Positions 1-12,452 are shown, counted from the first letter of the stretch. The stretch is DNA of 31,064 nt from Nephromyces sp. MM_2019 (GCA_015657535.1 JADHZB010000411.1:1-31064), one strand, 5' to 3'. Translations and numbers: made by a program. Notes: generated by a model not told the origin, from the letters alone.

Positions 1-351
1 ATATATATATATATATAAACATTATTTGTGTGTGTGTAATATGATAAGTATATTTGATGAGATATATATTTTTAAATTTATGTATATATAATTTGATGAG
101 ACATATATTTTTTACATGTATGTGTGTGTGTAATTTGATAAGTATACCTGATGGTATATATATATTTATGTATGTATAGTGAGATATATGTGGAAAAATA
201 AATATTTCTGTGTATAGAGTCTATATATATTCCTTTTATATATACATCTCTCTCTACACACATAATCTAACACGACACACACTTTAAAAACATGAAAACT
301 ATATAATCAAATACACATTCTATAAAACCACCTTTATACACACACACACAG
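1..351 (+). other. End of an upstream UGGT intron (microsatellite-rich)
   Basis: No coding sequence is visible here. The stretch starts with (AT)n, holds several short TG runs, and ends in a CA run that finishes with CAG at 349-351. That is the acceptor for the first visible UGGT exon, which opens in phase with two bases completing a split codon. CA repeats take the place of a polypyrimidine tract. Confidence 0.6.
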
Positions 352-686
352 AAAGGAAATTTTCTGTGCCAATAATCAACACTAAGGACTATCATCATTT
401 AACAATTTCCCCTCAAAATCTTGCAACAGACAAATTCTCATTTTTACACATTTCCGGTATTTTTCACCCAATTTCATCCAATCATCAACACCTTGTAGCT
501 CTTACACATTATTTATGGCAAAATATGAATGCAAAGGTCAGATATTATATATATATATGTGTGTGATAATATATGATTTGAATAAAATTATACACAACAT
601 ACATCCATATGCACAATTCTTACACATACATACACTTCTGGACCAACACACACACACACATACACATGCCCACACACACACATAAA

Positions 687-736
<50 letters not shown>

Positions 737-1144
737 CACGCATATATATATACCTGTATATGGTTTATTTACTAATAGATTGAGTTAACACTTACAGCCC
801 CTATGATTTCAAACGAGTTAACAAATTTTACATTCTCTAGGACATCTATACACACACCCATTTTTCAATTTTATAAACCAAATTATACACATTTTACCCC
901 AGATAATGAATTAGGGGAAACTATAAGATTTACACACTTATATGATTATCATCGTTATGTAGCACACTTTGATACACACACTAGTTGGTCAATAAGTACT
1001 CTTTACACACCCATTGATTTAGATAACATTAATATCAACTATTTATACACACAAACTAACTCTCATCACTCTGGGCAATCAAGGTATATACTAACATGTG
1101 TGTGTATACATTATTGTGAACTATGCATGTGTATATATTTTACT

Positions 1145-1182
<38 letters not shown>

Positions 1183-1668
1183 TATTAATGTGTGTATATG
1201 TGTATATATATCAATTTAATGTGTGTGTGTGTATATGTTAATTTATTGTGTGTATATTTATATATATCAAATTATTGTATATATATATATATATTATAGG
1301 TATAATGAGTGTGTAATCTTACAATTAAGAAATATAATTTTAGAAGGGTATTTGTCAACACCCAATTCAAATATAATTCGACTTTGTCAAATCACCCAAC
1401 CTACACTGCCTATTCAAAATGATTTATCAAATTTACACACAAATATTAAATATGGAGAATTTGAAGGTATGAATGAATGTACTTAGTAACACACTGTGTA
1501 TGTGTAATGTGTGTGATGTGTGTAAGATGCATGATGTATGATATTTGACACCTGTATTATGTTTATATGCTTAATATAAGTGTGATATAATTCCTATAAT
1601 TCTGTATGTAACACTATTATGTGTGTATGATATCTATGTATAATGCCTGTATCTTTTATGTATGTTTA

Positions 1669-1709
<41 letters not shown>

Positions 1710-4289
1710 GAGCGTGTGTGTATGTGTGTGTGTATGCATCGGTGTCTGTATATGTGTGTGTATGTGTATGTGTGTATTTGCATGTATGATTGTATGTGTA
1801 TGTGTATGTTCATGTGTATTTGTGTGTGTGTGTAAAATCAATCTATGTACACATTTGTGCAGATACATTAACTGAATTTAGAGAAGAAGCAGTAGCTATC
1901 ATTGATAATGGCTATTTCCAAATTAAAGCAAATCCTGGCCTATATCAAATTTCAAATTTCGAAAATCACACACCTACATATTATGAACAAAGTAATTAAA
2001 TTTTAATATAAATATTAATTGTGTGTTTACAAGTATATGTATGGTTACTTATGAGTGTGTATGGGGGTATGTAAGTGTTAAGTGTAAATGGATCTGATTC
2101 TAAAGGTGTGTGTATATTTGTGTATCTGATTTTTTATATATGTGTTTGCTTGTATATCCATGTGTATGTGTGTATCTGAATTTGTACATGTGTGCATGAC
2201 TGTGTGTCGATTTAACTCTGTGCATATATGTATACTTGTGTGTATGTATTTATATATCAATATGTATTATTATGTAGATATCAATATTATCCATGTGCAT
2301 TTATATCTGTATTTATGCCATATAATTTCAACCCACAAAATTAGAAATATATGTAGAACGTTCACATATATTTAACATTTTTCACCCATGTATATATATT
2401 GCTTGTATAAGTACATATATATATATGCGTGAAATAGTATATATTACATATTCAGTAAGTCATATAAACATGTGTGTATTTGTTTTTACATAGTTACATT
2501 AGAAGTTTCATCTTTTGACCCCTTTTTACTCAAATTACAAACACAAACACACACACCAACGAAAACAATATCAACTTATAAATATCCATTTCATAATTTT
2601 ATAAATTATTTTAAAGGTATTTATTTACAGATCTCTAACATAGTACACTTACAATCTATCATATTACAAACACATACACACACATATATACACACAAACA
2701 CATATATACATACAAACACATATATACGTACACACATATACATATATACACACATATACATATATACACACATCAATATAAATATATATTGATCCAAGCA
2801 TTATAAAAGACAAATTTTACACATAAATATAACTATATATACTATTATTCTACACAGATATATATATATATATATTACTCTCACCACACACACAAATACA
2901 TAACAATACATAGACATATATAACTTTTAATACATACACATATATATATAAACCCTTATGCACAACTATAATCGATTCTTAATATACAAACCCCTTTATT
3001 TATATTTCTCTATAAATTTTTATACTTTCTTACACACTTTTAACTATCAGATAAATTATTTTATAAGCTACCCACCATACATATTTTCACAGTAGTCTCG
3101 GGGTTATTATATGAAAATTTAGCTAAAACTATGATGTTGAGTGTAATTACACACACACACTCACCACTTCATTTTTGGTTTATTAGAAATTTTCTTAGCC
3201 CCAGTTTTATTGATTTTTTACCATATATGGCCCACAAGTATGTTTACAAACACTTTTCGTAGCAAAAAGATAGTATGTGTATGTGTGTCTATGCGTGTGT
3301 ATGTGTGTTTATGTGTGTCTATGTGTGTCTATGCGTGTGTATGTGCGTTTATGTGTGTTTATGTGTGTCTATGCGTGTGTACGTGTGTTTATGTGTGTGT
3401 ATCTGTATGTGTGTGTAATTATACATTTGTCTATATATGTGTGTATGTATATAATATCTAGTAAAAACTTAAATTATACATAGATATATATATGTGTGTG
3501 TGTATGTATACAATATTTAGTAAAAATTCAATACAAATATATATATATATATTTCCCTCATTGATCCTAAACAATCCAAACTAAATCTTAAATTTCACAG
3601 ATATAAATTTGAGTATAATTTTATTGAATATAAATGGCCAGACTGGTTGAATAAACAAACTGAAAAAAAACGACAAATTTGGGCTTATAAAATATTGTTT
3701 TTAGATGCTATTTTTCCAATTAGTTTGAAGCGTATTATATTTATAGATGCAGACCAGGTAAATATTTAGGTTTACACACATACTATATATTATATATCTT
3801 GCACATATACATATATATACTCAAATAAAGAATCTATACAATAATTTAATTGTATATAGAGAGAATCATCATATATTAAAAAATAAATCACAATAAATAA
3901 AGAATATTAATGCATACCAAATATTTACAAAATTATAGAAATGAATGCTATCAATTATTATCGAATATATGATCTATTTATACACATTTATATTGAGATT
4001 ATCAATGAAGTCAAAATAACCATAAACAACATCATTTTGAAGTAAATCAAAATTTTATTCATATTAGATTTTTAGAACAGATATTAAAGAATTATGGGAT
4101 ATGGATATAAAAGGTTGCGTGTATGGATTTACACCATTTTGCACACCAAATGTCAATAAAGAAACAGAACATTTACGTTTCTGGAATCAAGGTTATTGGA
4201 AAACTCAATTAGCTGGTAGACCTTATCATATTAGTTCACTATTTGTTGTTGATTTAGAATTATTACGACGCCAAAATGCTTGTAAGAAT

Positions 4290-4321
<32 letters not shown>

Positions 4322-5328
4322 AATTAATTTCATGATATCTCTTTAAATCACATATATCATTTTGTGATCAATTTAAAGTCCATTTTACATATATATATTT
4401 TTTAAAATATTAACATTGATTTTTCAAATCACATATATATATGAGCAACAATCTGTTTTTGATACTTTTAAAAACATAACTACACACTACTAAAACACTT
4501 ATCATAATCTCTTTGGTACACATACACATATGTTATAATATTTTTTTGATGTTTTCATAATTATAGAGATATTTTTGTTTGTATAGGTCAATTAATCAGA
4601 ACAGCTTATAATAGCCTATCTCGTGATCCAAATTCATTAGCAAATTTAGATCAAGACCTTCCAAATAGTTTACAACATGTTTTACCAATTTTTTCACTAC
4701 CACAAGTGTGTTATAAATTGGATACTATGATAATTATATATTTCAAAATGTCATACCTATCCTTAAAGACAGAGACAAACAGATATAAGATCTACTCCAA
4801 ATATATACACATATAGCTGCACCTCACTTATACTCAAATTTATGTATTGGTATTCATTTTTACACAACTTTAGTATTAAAAAAAAATACATATATATATA
4901 TATATATATAATTAGGAATGGTTGTGGTGCGAATCATGGTGTTCCGAGGAATCTAAATCACTAGCAAAGTCTATTGATTTATGCAATAACCCAATAACAA
5001 AAGAACACAAACTCTCCCAAGCCAAACGAATTATTAATGAATGGTCAAATTATAAAGATGTAAGTTATTATTAGTTTATATGAAATATATATATTGAGAA
5101 ATACACAACGATCGAAACCTAATTTAGCTCACAACATTTATTTTACATACAGTTGAGAAATAAGATGTTTATTAATCAGAAAATGTATTCCAAATCAAAT
5201 TTTTTCAAAATTAGGAAATAGAAACTCTCGAAGAAAAGGTTAATTTAATAAAAGAATTTGAAGATGATTACATTTCCTTTGAAGATTATAGTAGCAATAG
5301 CAATAAAGTTGTAAAAGATGAATTATAA
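352..5328 (+). CDS. UGGT: UDP-glucose:glycoprotein glucosyltransferase, C-terminal part (5' end outside window)
   Basis: ER-lumenal folding sensor that re-glucosylates N-glycans of misfolded glycoproteins so that calnexin/calreticulin rebind them. Eleven exons join in frame: 352-558, 798-1083, 1300-1466, 1863-1991, 2494-2616, 3093-3237, 3601-3757, 4068-4281, 4587-4705, 4916-5059 and 5215-5328, giving about 600 aa. The first four or five encode the end of the folding-sensor region, with family motifs [17 protein letters not shown] and [10 protein letters not shown]. Exons 6-10 encode the GT24 catalytic domain. Its landmarks are [20 protein letters not shown], the metal-binding DAD in FIDADQ at the end of exon 7, [21 protein letters not shown] and EWLWCESWC. 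The protein ends in KDEL, an ER-retention signal. About 900 N-terminal residues are expected upstream of the window. Coding CA runs make exons 2, 5 and 6 Thr/His-rich. Family identity is certain; individual splice sites are inferred. Confidence 0.95.
691..734. repeat. (CA)22 microsatellite in UGGT intron
   Basis: An uninterrupted CA run of about 22 units lies inside the intron at 559-797. It follows a looser CA-rich stretch from about 645. The same intron opens with a GT run directly at the donor, so its two ends are partly complementary in the transcript. Confidence 0.9.
1673..1848. repeat. (AT)n followed by TG-rich tract in UGGT intron
   Basis: About 34 bp of pure AT repeat (1673-1706) is followed by about 140 bp of alternating TG/TA sequence. 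All of it lies within the 1467-1862 intron. The open frames across it on both strands are products of the repeat and are not genes. Confidence 0.85.
2691..2772. repeat. 18-bp-period CA/TA minisatellite in UGGT intron
   Basis: Imperfect tandem copies with an 18-bp period, built from CACA(A/T) and CATATATA blocks, with one 22-bp variant copy. It lies in the 2617-3092 intron between the last folding-sensor exon and the first catalytic exon. Confidence 0.65.
3281..3400. repeat. 40-bp higher-order tandem repeat built of 10-bp units
   Basis: Three 40-bp copies begin at 3281, 3321 and 3361. Each is made of four 10-bp subunits of the form ATGTGTGTNT. The second subunit of every copy is ATGCGTGTGT, so the CG-containing landmark recurs every 40 bp (3291, 3331, 3371). 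The array is almost entirely alternating purine-pyrimidine. It lies in the 3238-3600 UGGT intron. Confidence 0.9.
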
Positions 5329-6444
5329 GAGAGCTTTTCTGAATATTTATTTATTTTTATATTTATCACCGAAAAAATTTTCTCAATTAGTCAATTGAGA
5401 TGATTTAATTTAAAAAAATTGAGTTTTTGTAACTGAAAATTATTTACATCACACATTAGCAATATTTTTTTCAGTATATATCCGTTCAATGACATATTAC
5501 CTTTATTTTTTAATATACATCCTGCTTTCCATAATATTGCTACAGCATTTTATTTTCGAAACATATCGTAAATATATATTTATTACATCCATTATATAGA
5601 GATCCTTAATAAAAAGTTAGTTTATTTAAGCCAATCAGGCTAATTTATTAATTTCATTGTATATCAAGCATTAGCTGTATTAGCTTTTCTAAGCTATTAT
5701 ATCTTCTTTGAATCTTTTATCTCGTAATAAATCCATGAATGCCAAACTAGAACCAAATCTCTTTGATATTTAAAATCAATTTTACCAACAAAAAATTAGT
5801 TATCAGAATTGATGATCGAAATAACCCTTATATATTGTAAACAAAGTAGATATGTAACGTTCAATAATTTAAACTAGATCAATTTCAATTATTATATAAG
5901 TCAGAAAAAATTTACTTGGTAATTATATTATTATCCTTATTTTTAGGATAATAAAACTATAAATTTTTGTTAGTCATTTCAATCATTAAGGAGTGTCTGA
6001 TTTTTAACATAAAAAGCTAAATAAAAATATTCACAAAACCATACATCATTTAATAGAATACAAAAATTGCTTAAATTTAATAGAGCTTTTGAAGATAAAA
6101 ATGATAGAGACTGGATTGAATATAGTTAGTTATGGTTACAATTGTGATTAAATTTTTCAATGGAATATGTTATAACTTATTTAAGTAGAATTATGTAAAA
6201 CTATATTTAATTTACATTAAGTTAATAAGAGTTAACAATATGAATTCAATGATAATTTTCAACGTGCTGAAATAACTGTTTCGGGCAAAGAAACATTTAT
6301 AAAAATTAATTAGTTGAGAAATTGTTTCAAAGATAATTTTCAAAGCTTAGATAAAGCCAGTACAATCTTGGTATATGAAAGTTAAAATAATATCTAAAAG
6401 GATATACATATATATTAATAGTTTACGATTCAGTATGAATTTAT
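5329..6444. other. Intergenic, between convergent 3' ends
   Basis: An AT-rich spacer between the UGGT stop and the stop of the minus-strand gene at 6445. I see no coding exon, tRNA or rRNA. It probably carries both 3' UTRs and polyadenylation signals, but AT-richness makes AATAAA-like words uninformative here. Confidence 0.5.
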
Positions 6445-7817
6445 TTATTCAGGCCAGGTGATAAATGAAGAGTCCGGTAAGTTTGTTTCAAACTTTAATG
6501 CTGGAACAAATTTTTTGTCTTTTTGAATTTGGGCCAATTCAAAACGAATTTTCTTTGTTTTGCGCTTCAACCATAGATGTGACTGTCAACAAATTATAAG
6601 GATAATTCAAATAAATATGTGTTGCTACATAGAGTTTAATTTATAAATATATATGAGTTAAAACAGTAAAAATTAATTTATCTCATTGAGTTATGCTTTC
6701 AAAAAACCATAATCAAAGTAATTGTTATAAGTTTGCTATGGAAAGAAAAAAAAATTATTAACTTTTCAATGAGTTTTTAGATTTATTTTTGAGGAAAATT
6801 TGTAAATTTCCCAGCTATCCTAAGTTGAGTGAATATTCAAAATCCCATGCTGAATAAACAACACTCAAAATAAATTATATATTTTGGTTATTTGAATAGA
6901 AAACTAAAATTATTCTGGGCTATATATCAATTCTTTATAGTGCATATGTCTATATATTTATGTTAATTTAGAATTTCCAATTTCAATCCATGAATGGTCA
7001 TTATGAATGAAAGCTTACTTCATAAATTTCATTTTCATCACCATAAATTATAGCTTTCACAAATGCAATACGATGATCACCGGTTAATTTAACACTTTCA
7101 AAATACATCCTTTGTCCAACAACTTCATCATATTCATTATTATAACATTTACCTATTGTGAAATTCAGTGAAGAGAGTACTTTTTACTTATAAAATTATA
7201 CAGAAATATAAAACATATATGTGCAAATATATGGGCACACATACATACATACATACACTCAAATGAAAATAGTAACAATACGGGATGTAAATGTTTAATA
7301 AAATGCAAATACACCTAAAGTACAAGTACATTATTCACATTCCAATCCTTACAAATAATGTGTAAAACATAACACACATATAAGTGATTGATTTATAACC
7401 TCCAGAAAGAATGGTTCTGAGGTTATTTAATATTAAAGCTTCATATTTCTTTTGGTAGATTTGATGACGATTGAGTTGCGGTTGCTTTTTATATATATTT
7501 ATATTATCTGATGAGTTGTTTTTATTATTGTTTGAAATTTTATTGCTATATAGAATTGTTGGGATCTTACGATTTAACAATACTGCTTTTTTTATAAAGA
7601 AATTGTTGTTTATATCATTATTCTTATTGATTATGTAATTAGAAAGTAAATCTTTCTTATCATAGAAGTTACATTTTTCATTGTATTTATAGTTGGATAA
7701 ATACAATTTTACTATAAAACGATCAAATCCATCACATTTTGGCATGAATTGAAGATGAGGGTGGGAAGTTATAATTATCAAACTTATCACAAAAATATAA
7801 ATTCTTTTAAATTCCAT
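6445..7817 (-). CDS. Secreted or organelle-targeted protein, 229 aa, unknown function
   Basis: Three exons on the minus strand join in frame: 7817-7400, 7152-7019 and 6582-6445. The introns have donor GTTATA with acceptor ATAG, and donor GTAAGC with acceptor ACAG. The start is the ATG at 7817, because the next residues form a signal peptide (basic MEFKR, then about 15 hydrophobic residues). Residues about 50-125 are basic and very Asn/Lys-rich (runs such as NKNNDINNN and SNNNKNNSS). After that comes a compact, non-repetitive C-terminal domain of about 90 aa from LRTILSGGKCY to FITWPE, rich in Lys/Arg, with no family I can name securely. Signal peptide plus basic N/K-rich stretch resembles the bipartite leader of apicoplast proteins in apicomplexans; this is inference. 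A small organellar ribosomal-type protein is one possibility. Splicing is well supported by continuous sense across all three exons. Confidence 0.7.
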
Positions 7818-10133
7818 AACAAATTTTCATAATTTGTTCATATTTGTAAAAGTCAGATGTAAGTTGAATAGTGAAATATGTTTAAGTTAATATAAACTTT
7901 AACTTATCAATAGAGGAAGTGTATAAAAAATAATATGTGTACCAAAAACTTGCACGCTCAGCTTAGTAATTATATATTAAAATATTACATTATGTAATGC
8001 ATGCCATGTTATAGTCTTTCTAGGTATTGTTTTTCAATGTTACTTGCTTTTACTTAATTTATGTGCATTTTTTATGGTATAAGTATTCAATGGGTAGTTG
8101 TTTGTGCAAATAGTATATTATTCAAATCAAAATAGGAGTTGTTATATATATGAAGATATGTATAAATCAGCATGATTGTACACAAATAGACACATGTTTC
8201 AAAGTAACACCTCTTGTGGCACATTGTGTATGGGGTGTGTTTGTTAGATACTAAAAACATATATAATAGGGCGTGTGCACTATGCATTATATATATCTTT
8301 GAAATTGAAGTTGTTTTATTGGATATAATTACTCTATACTATATGAAATCTATATGCTATTTGTGTCATATCAAGGCTTCAGTACTAAATTCAAATTAAA
8401 TTTATCAAATAATGTACACATAAAGAACACGTAAACATATGATAGGGATAACTCATAAAAGCCAATAGGAGTAGAAGATTAACTTATGTTATACTAGCCT
8501 TGAGTATCAAATAAAACAGTAACTATTTTCACTAAAATTTTATTATTAGAGTTTGGAGGAATTTTTGTAAAGACGAATGAGAGGTTCAAAAATAATGTTT
8601 TGGTCAGAAAATTTTTGTAATAAACTGCGTAAATGTGAAATGAAATTTTGCATATAAGTTTTTATTGAAGCTTTTGTGTCTAAAATTTAAATGGATCTAG
8701 TTTGCAAGTTTGAATAAAAGCCCATTTTTAATTTGATAAAGTTTTATGCAACTGACTTTTAATAATCTCAAAAGTGTGTGAGGTAGTGCGCACTAACAAA
8801 TTTATATTTAGAAACGAAAACATAACTAGATTTAAGTAATCGCATGTGTTCGAGGATTATCTACTATTTAGTAGCGCATGATTTTGCATAACAACCCAAG
8901 TGTAAAAGAGTGTTAAAATAGTAAGTAAGCTTTATTTTATTATTTGGTTTGTTTATTTACACCCTCGTTTACATATTCAAGCATTTGCAGCAACCTGCAC
9001 ACATTTTTATTTATTTGCACACATTTGCACACATTCACACTTGCCAACATCAACATATAATTAGAAGCACATGTGAATATATATTAATCAATTATAGGAT
9101 TTTTTACATCTATTACAGCTTCGGATATTTGAAGAATTAAAAATTTTAGTCCCATATACTAAAAATAATTATCAAACTTAATTTTTTTATTTTCCTTGAT
9201 CACTTTCATGAAGCTGAATTTTTTTACATAACAATAATTTATCGATCATATCTTCTTTCCCACTTTTCCCTTCTTAAATATATATGGATACACATTATAC
9301 TTTCATCACCCTATAAAATTCCTATATCATTATATAGTATCCCAATAATAGAAATAGAACTATATACAAGGAAACAATTGTAAAAGGTCACGAGAAACAC
9401 TCACCTCCAAATCTATACACATACATACTTACTACACACCTCTTCCACCCATACTTATACAGGGATAGACACATTCATACACATGCAAGGCACGAGTACA
9501 CGCGCTATAACACATATATTCAAATTACACAAACACATAAACACATAGAGAGAGAGAGAATGAGACAAATATACTAACACCAACACAGCCCACATTCAGA
9601 TAACTAAGAATCGGCATTATATATCAAATCAAGTGAATCCCACCTGGAGACATTATCTTTTTTACAATTGTTTAGGAGCTGTGGAAAAAATTATGCTCCA
9701 AAAAGTGTGGTCAAGAACAAAACTTCGATTTATTTCCTCCATTATAATTGAAATATAATGAATAATTTCGGTGTTAAGAGAATATGAAACACTGGATTGA
9801 ACTCATACATTACAGACATCCAAAGGGCTAACCCAAACATAAATTATATACAGAACATATATTGGGATCTTTCAGATCCTAATACCTTTACTTTAATTTT
9901 AAATAATTCATCCAAAACACCTTTTTAATGCTTTGTTTACAACCTAATACACGATAATAATTTTAGCAAGATGCAACACATTCTATGAAACAACTACATT
10001 ATACAAGTGGGACTGACATAAATTTGTTTACGCTTTATAAATCCTGTAGATTAAAATGAACTTTTATGAAATTCAGAGAAACAATTGAGTAGTAAGATAC
10101 ACTTCTGAAAATTGTAATTAGTCAATAAGAACA
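7818..10133. other. Intergenic, between divergent genes
   Basis: About 2.3 kb of AT-rich sequence upstream of both the 6445-7817 gene and the 10134-11198 gene, so it must hold both promoters. Short open frames (8087-8287 minus; 8214-8399 and 8949-9140 plus) lack sensible protein composition or splice context. The only unusual structure is the palindrome cluster at 8784-8880. Confidence 0.5.
8784..8880. other. Palindrome cluster
   Basis: TAGTGCGCACTA at 8784-8795 is a perfect 12-bp palindrome. CTACTA-TT-TAGTAG at 8861-8874 is a perfect 6-bp inverted repeat. The second is flanked by direct copies of CGCATG at 8841-8846 and 8875-8880. These GC-containing words stand out in a very AT-rich spacer and could be regulatory protein-binding sites; function is unknown. 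Confidence 0.4.
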
Positions 10134-11198
10134 ATGGAAACTGGCAGGATCTCATCAAAATTTTTTTCAAACCCGGAGACATTATTACTTGACATATCTA
10201 TGATTTTCTTTTCCATTTTCTTTTCAATCTTGACATCGACAATCCAATCTATCTCATTTCTTGTATTTGGTGCATATTTAATAGATAAAACCCTCCTAAT
10301 AATAACGTCGAAAAACTCCTCCCATACTCACTCAATTAAAAATATGAGTAGAAATGAATTACATAATTACAAGAAAAAACCATCTAAAATTCATAGTGGA
10401 TCTATTGAGAATATTGATAACATGAAATCTTCCAACAATGCTAACTCTGATGCAAAATCGGGTTATTCCGATACATCAACACGTTTATCTACATCTTACA
10501 CACACTGTAAGAATCCTACGCAAGGCAAAGGGATTGTTTGCTTGGGCTCGCGAAATTTGATTTTAGCCACCCTTAATAATGTTCCTAAAATTACATTATC
10601 ACTGTAAGTGCACATGAATCACTTTTAATATCTTCATTTTACTTTGTAATTGTGAGTGTACATCAATCATAACCCATAAGGTTACATTGGAGGTTAATAA
10701 GCCTCAAATTAATTCCCATTTCCAACCTTCTCATCACTTAAATTAATAACATAGAAACTTTTTTTTTCAAAATGATAAATTATTAATACTAATACATGAT
10801 AACCCTTATTCCAGGTCTAAGCATTATATATGGTTAATGAGATCACTCTTGGACTTTGCTTTTAACAAGATATTTCTGCTTTTGAAGTTAGTTTATACAT
10901 CATACTACTATACATACTAAGCTATATAATTACATCCTATGTTTATCGATACAATTGACAATCCTGACCAATAACAGTGAGCTTGCAATATACATAAAAT
11001 TTACGTATCCCTCCTTATATATTCAAATAACAGCAATCTACTATCAAATCCACATATATTAATATTTTTAGCCTTCTTCTACAAATTATGGCCGTAATAT
11101 TAATCTTATGCTTCTTTTGGACAGCATTAGTATTTAATGTACTGCGCAAGGTTTGGAAATCCAACTTTTGCATAGGTCGACTAAATAACTTTTTTTAA
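10134..11198 (+). CDS. Small multi-pass membrane protein, unknown function
   Basis: Three exons (10134-10603, 10815-10886, 11072-11198) join in frame using donors GTAAGT and GTTAGT and acceptors CCAG and TTAG, giving about 222 aa. Residues about 18-58 form one long or two adjacent hydrophobic segments (MIFFSIFFSIL and SFLVFGAYLI regions). A hydrophilic, Ser/Asn/Lys-rich loop of about 85 residues follows. Exons 2-3 encode a further strongly hydrophobic segment (around MAVILILCFFWTALVFNV) and a short basic tail. I recognise no family. The 3' end is uncertain: a good acceptor at 11399-11411 (TTTATTTTAG) could replace the last ~20 codons by splicing from AAG|GTTTGG in exon 3. The start is the first ATG of the open frame. 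Confidence 0.55.
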
Positions 11199-12452
11199 CG
11201 ATTACAAAATACTTAAAATAGTAAAAAGCTAATATATAATTTATAGTATATTGATTTGTTGCTATTCATTTTACCATTTATTTACAAGTTTTTGTATATT
11301 TACATTTACATATATTTACGATCGTAAATATAATAACATAAATTTTTATGGTTGGATTTATAATTCAATTAATATAATAGATCGAAAGAAAAATCAACAT
11401 TTTATTTTAGCCCCGGGAGGTTACTCTTAATACCTACTGTAAATTGTCCACCTCGGCATAATTTTGTAAAGTATACAAATGATAGTGGGAGTTTCGACTT
11501 ACATGATTATGCCACTACTAATTTTAAATTTTCATATAATTTTTAAGTAATAAACTTTCTTTTAAAAAAAAAAAACTTTCTTTAAGATCTTTCACTACTT
11601 TTCTTGAGTTTAATTATTTTTATAACCATGATTAACTTTAAAACATTTTGCAGTTAAATTCCAGCAGATGTTTTTAACTGATGTTCAAATTTATTTTCTT
11701 TAATTGCTTTATGACGCTCAATCGAAAATATTATTATTATAAACTAAATTAATACAACAACATATACTATTAAGCTCCAATGATTAAAAAATTAGATATA
11801 TACATATACACATATACCATCCATGGATACATATAATGTCCTAAATATAGCTCAAATTTATAATATAATACACTTATAATAGTTTACATAAGTAATCACT
11901 GGAAATAACTCATAAGTAGTTGACGACAGTTAAGAAATACAAGTTGTTAAGCCTAATAATTAGTAATGATTTGATTACTTTAATTCATGTTTTTATTTTT
12001 TTACAAATTCGAGCACCCATTGGAGCATTGATTGAGCTATAGCTAAAAGAAAATTATTTTAGAACTAGAAAAACTAACATTAACAATAAGCATACATATT
12101 TTCTTAAACTAAATTTGAGGTCTAAATATATGTGCTCCTTACAATATTATTACCTACTTTTTCTTATTTAATGTTATTGTTTTACTAATTTAAAATGCTT
12201 GTGTTCCATATATAGCAGTAGATTGATCCTTTGAGCTAAGTGATACACTATACACTAATGAAATATTATTTAATAAAATATTATTTCTCTTAGTATTTGT
12301 CTTGAAAGTTCAATTAAATTTAAGCTACTTCAAATTCTTCAAAGTTACCTCAAATCACATCATGTAGACGTACCTGTTGTTTATAGAATTTTGTTCTAAA
12401 ACTCCTATTATGTCCCAAACATATCGCTTCAAGCCACATCAATATTTATTAC

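Noticed and set aside
538..735. Open frames of Cys/Val or His/Thr/Ile repeats in CA/TG/TA tracts (also 1621-1875, 1656-1868, 2142-2375, 3210-3483, 30551-30837)
   Set aside because: They are translations of microsatellites lying in UGGT introns or the right-end CA tract. They lack normal residue composition.
8841..8880. Possible tRNA (GTTCGA word)
   Set aside because: No cloverleaf can be drawn around it, and no A-box lies at the right distance.
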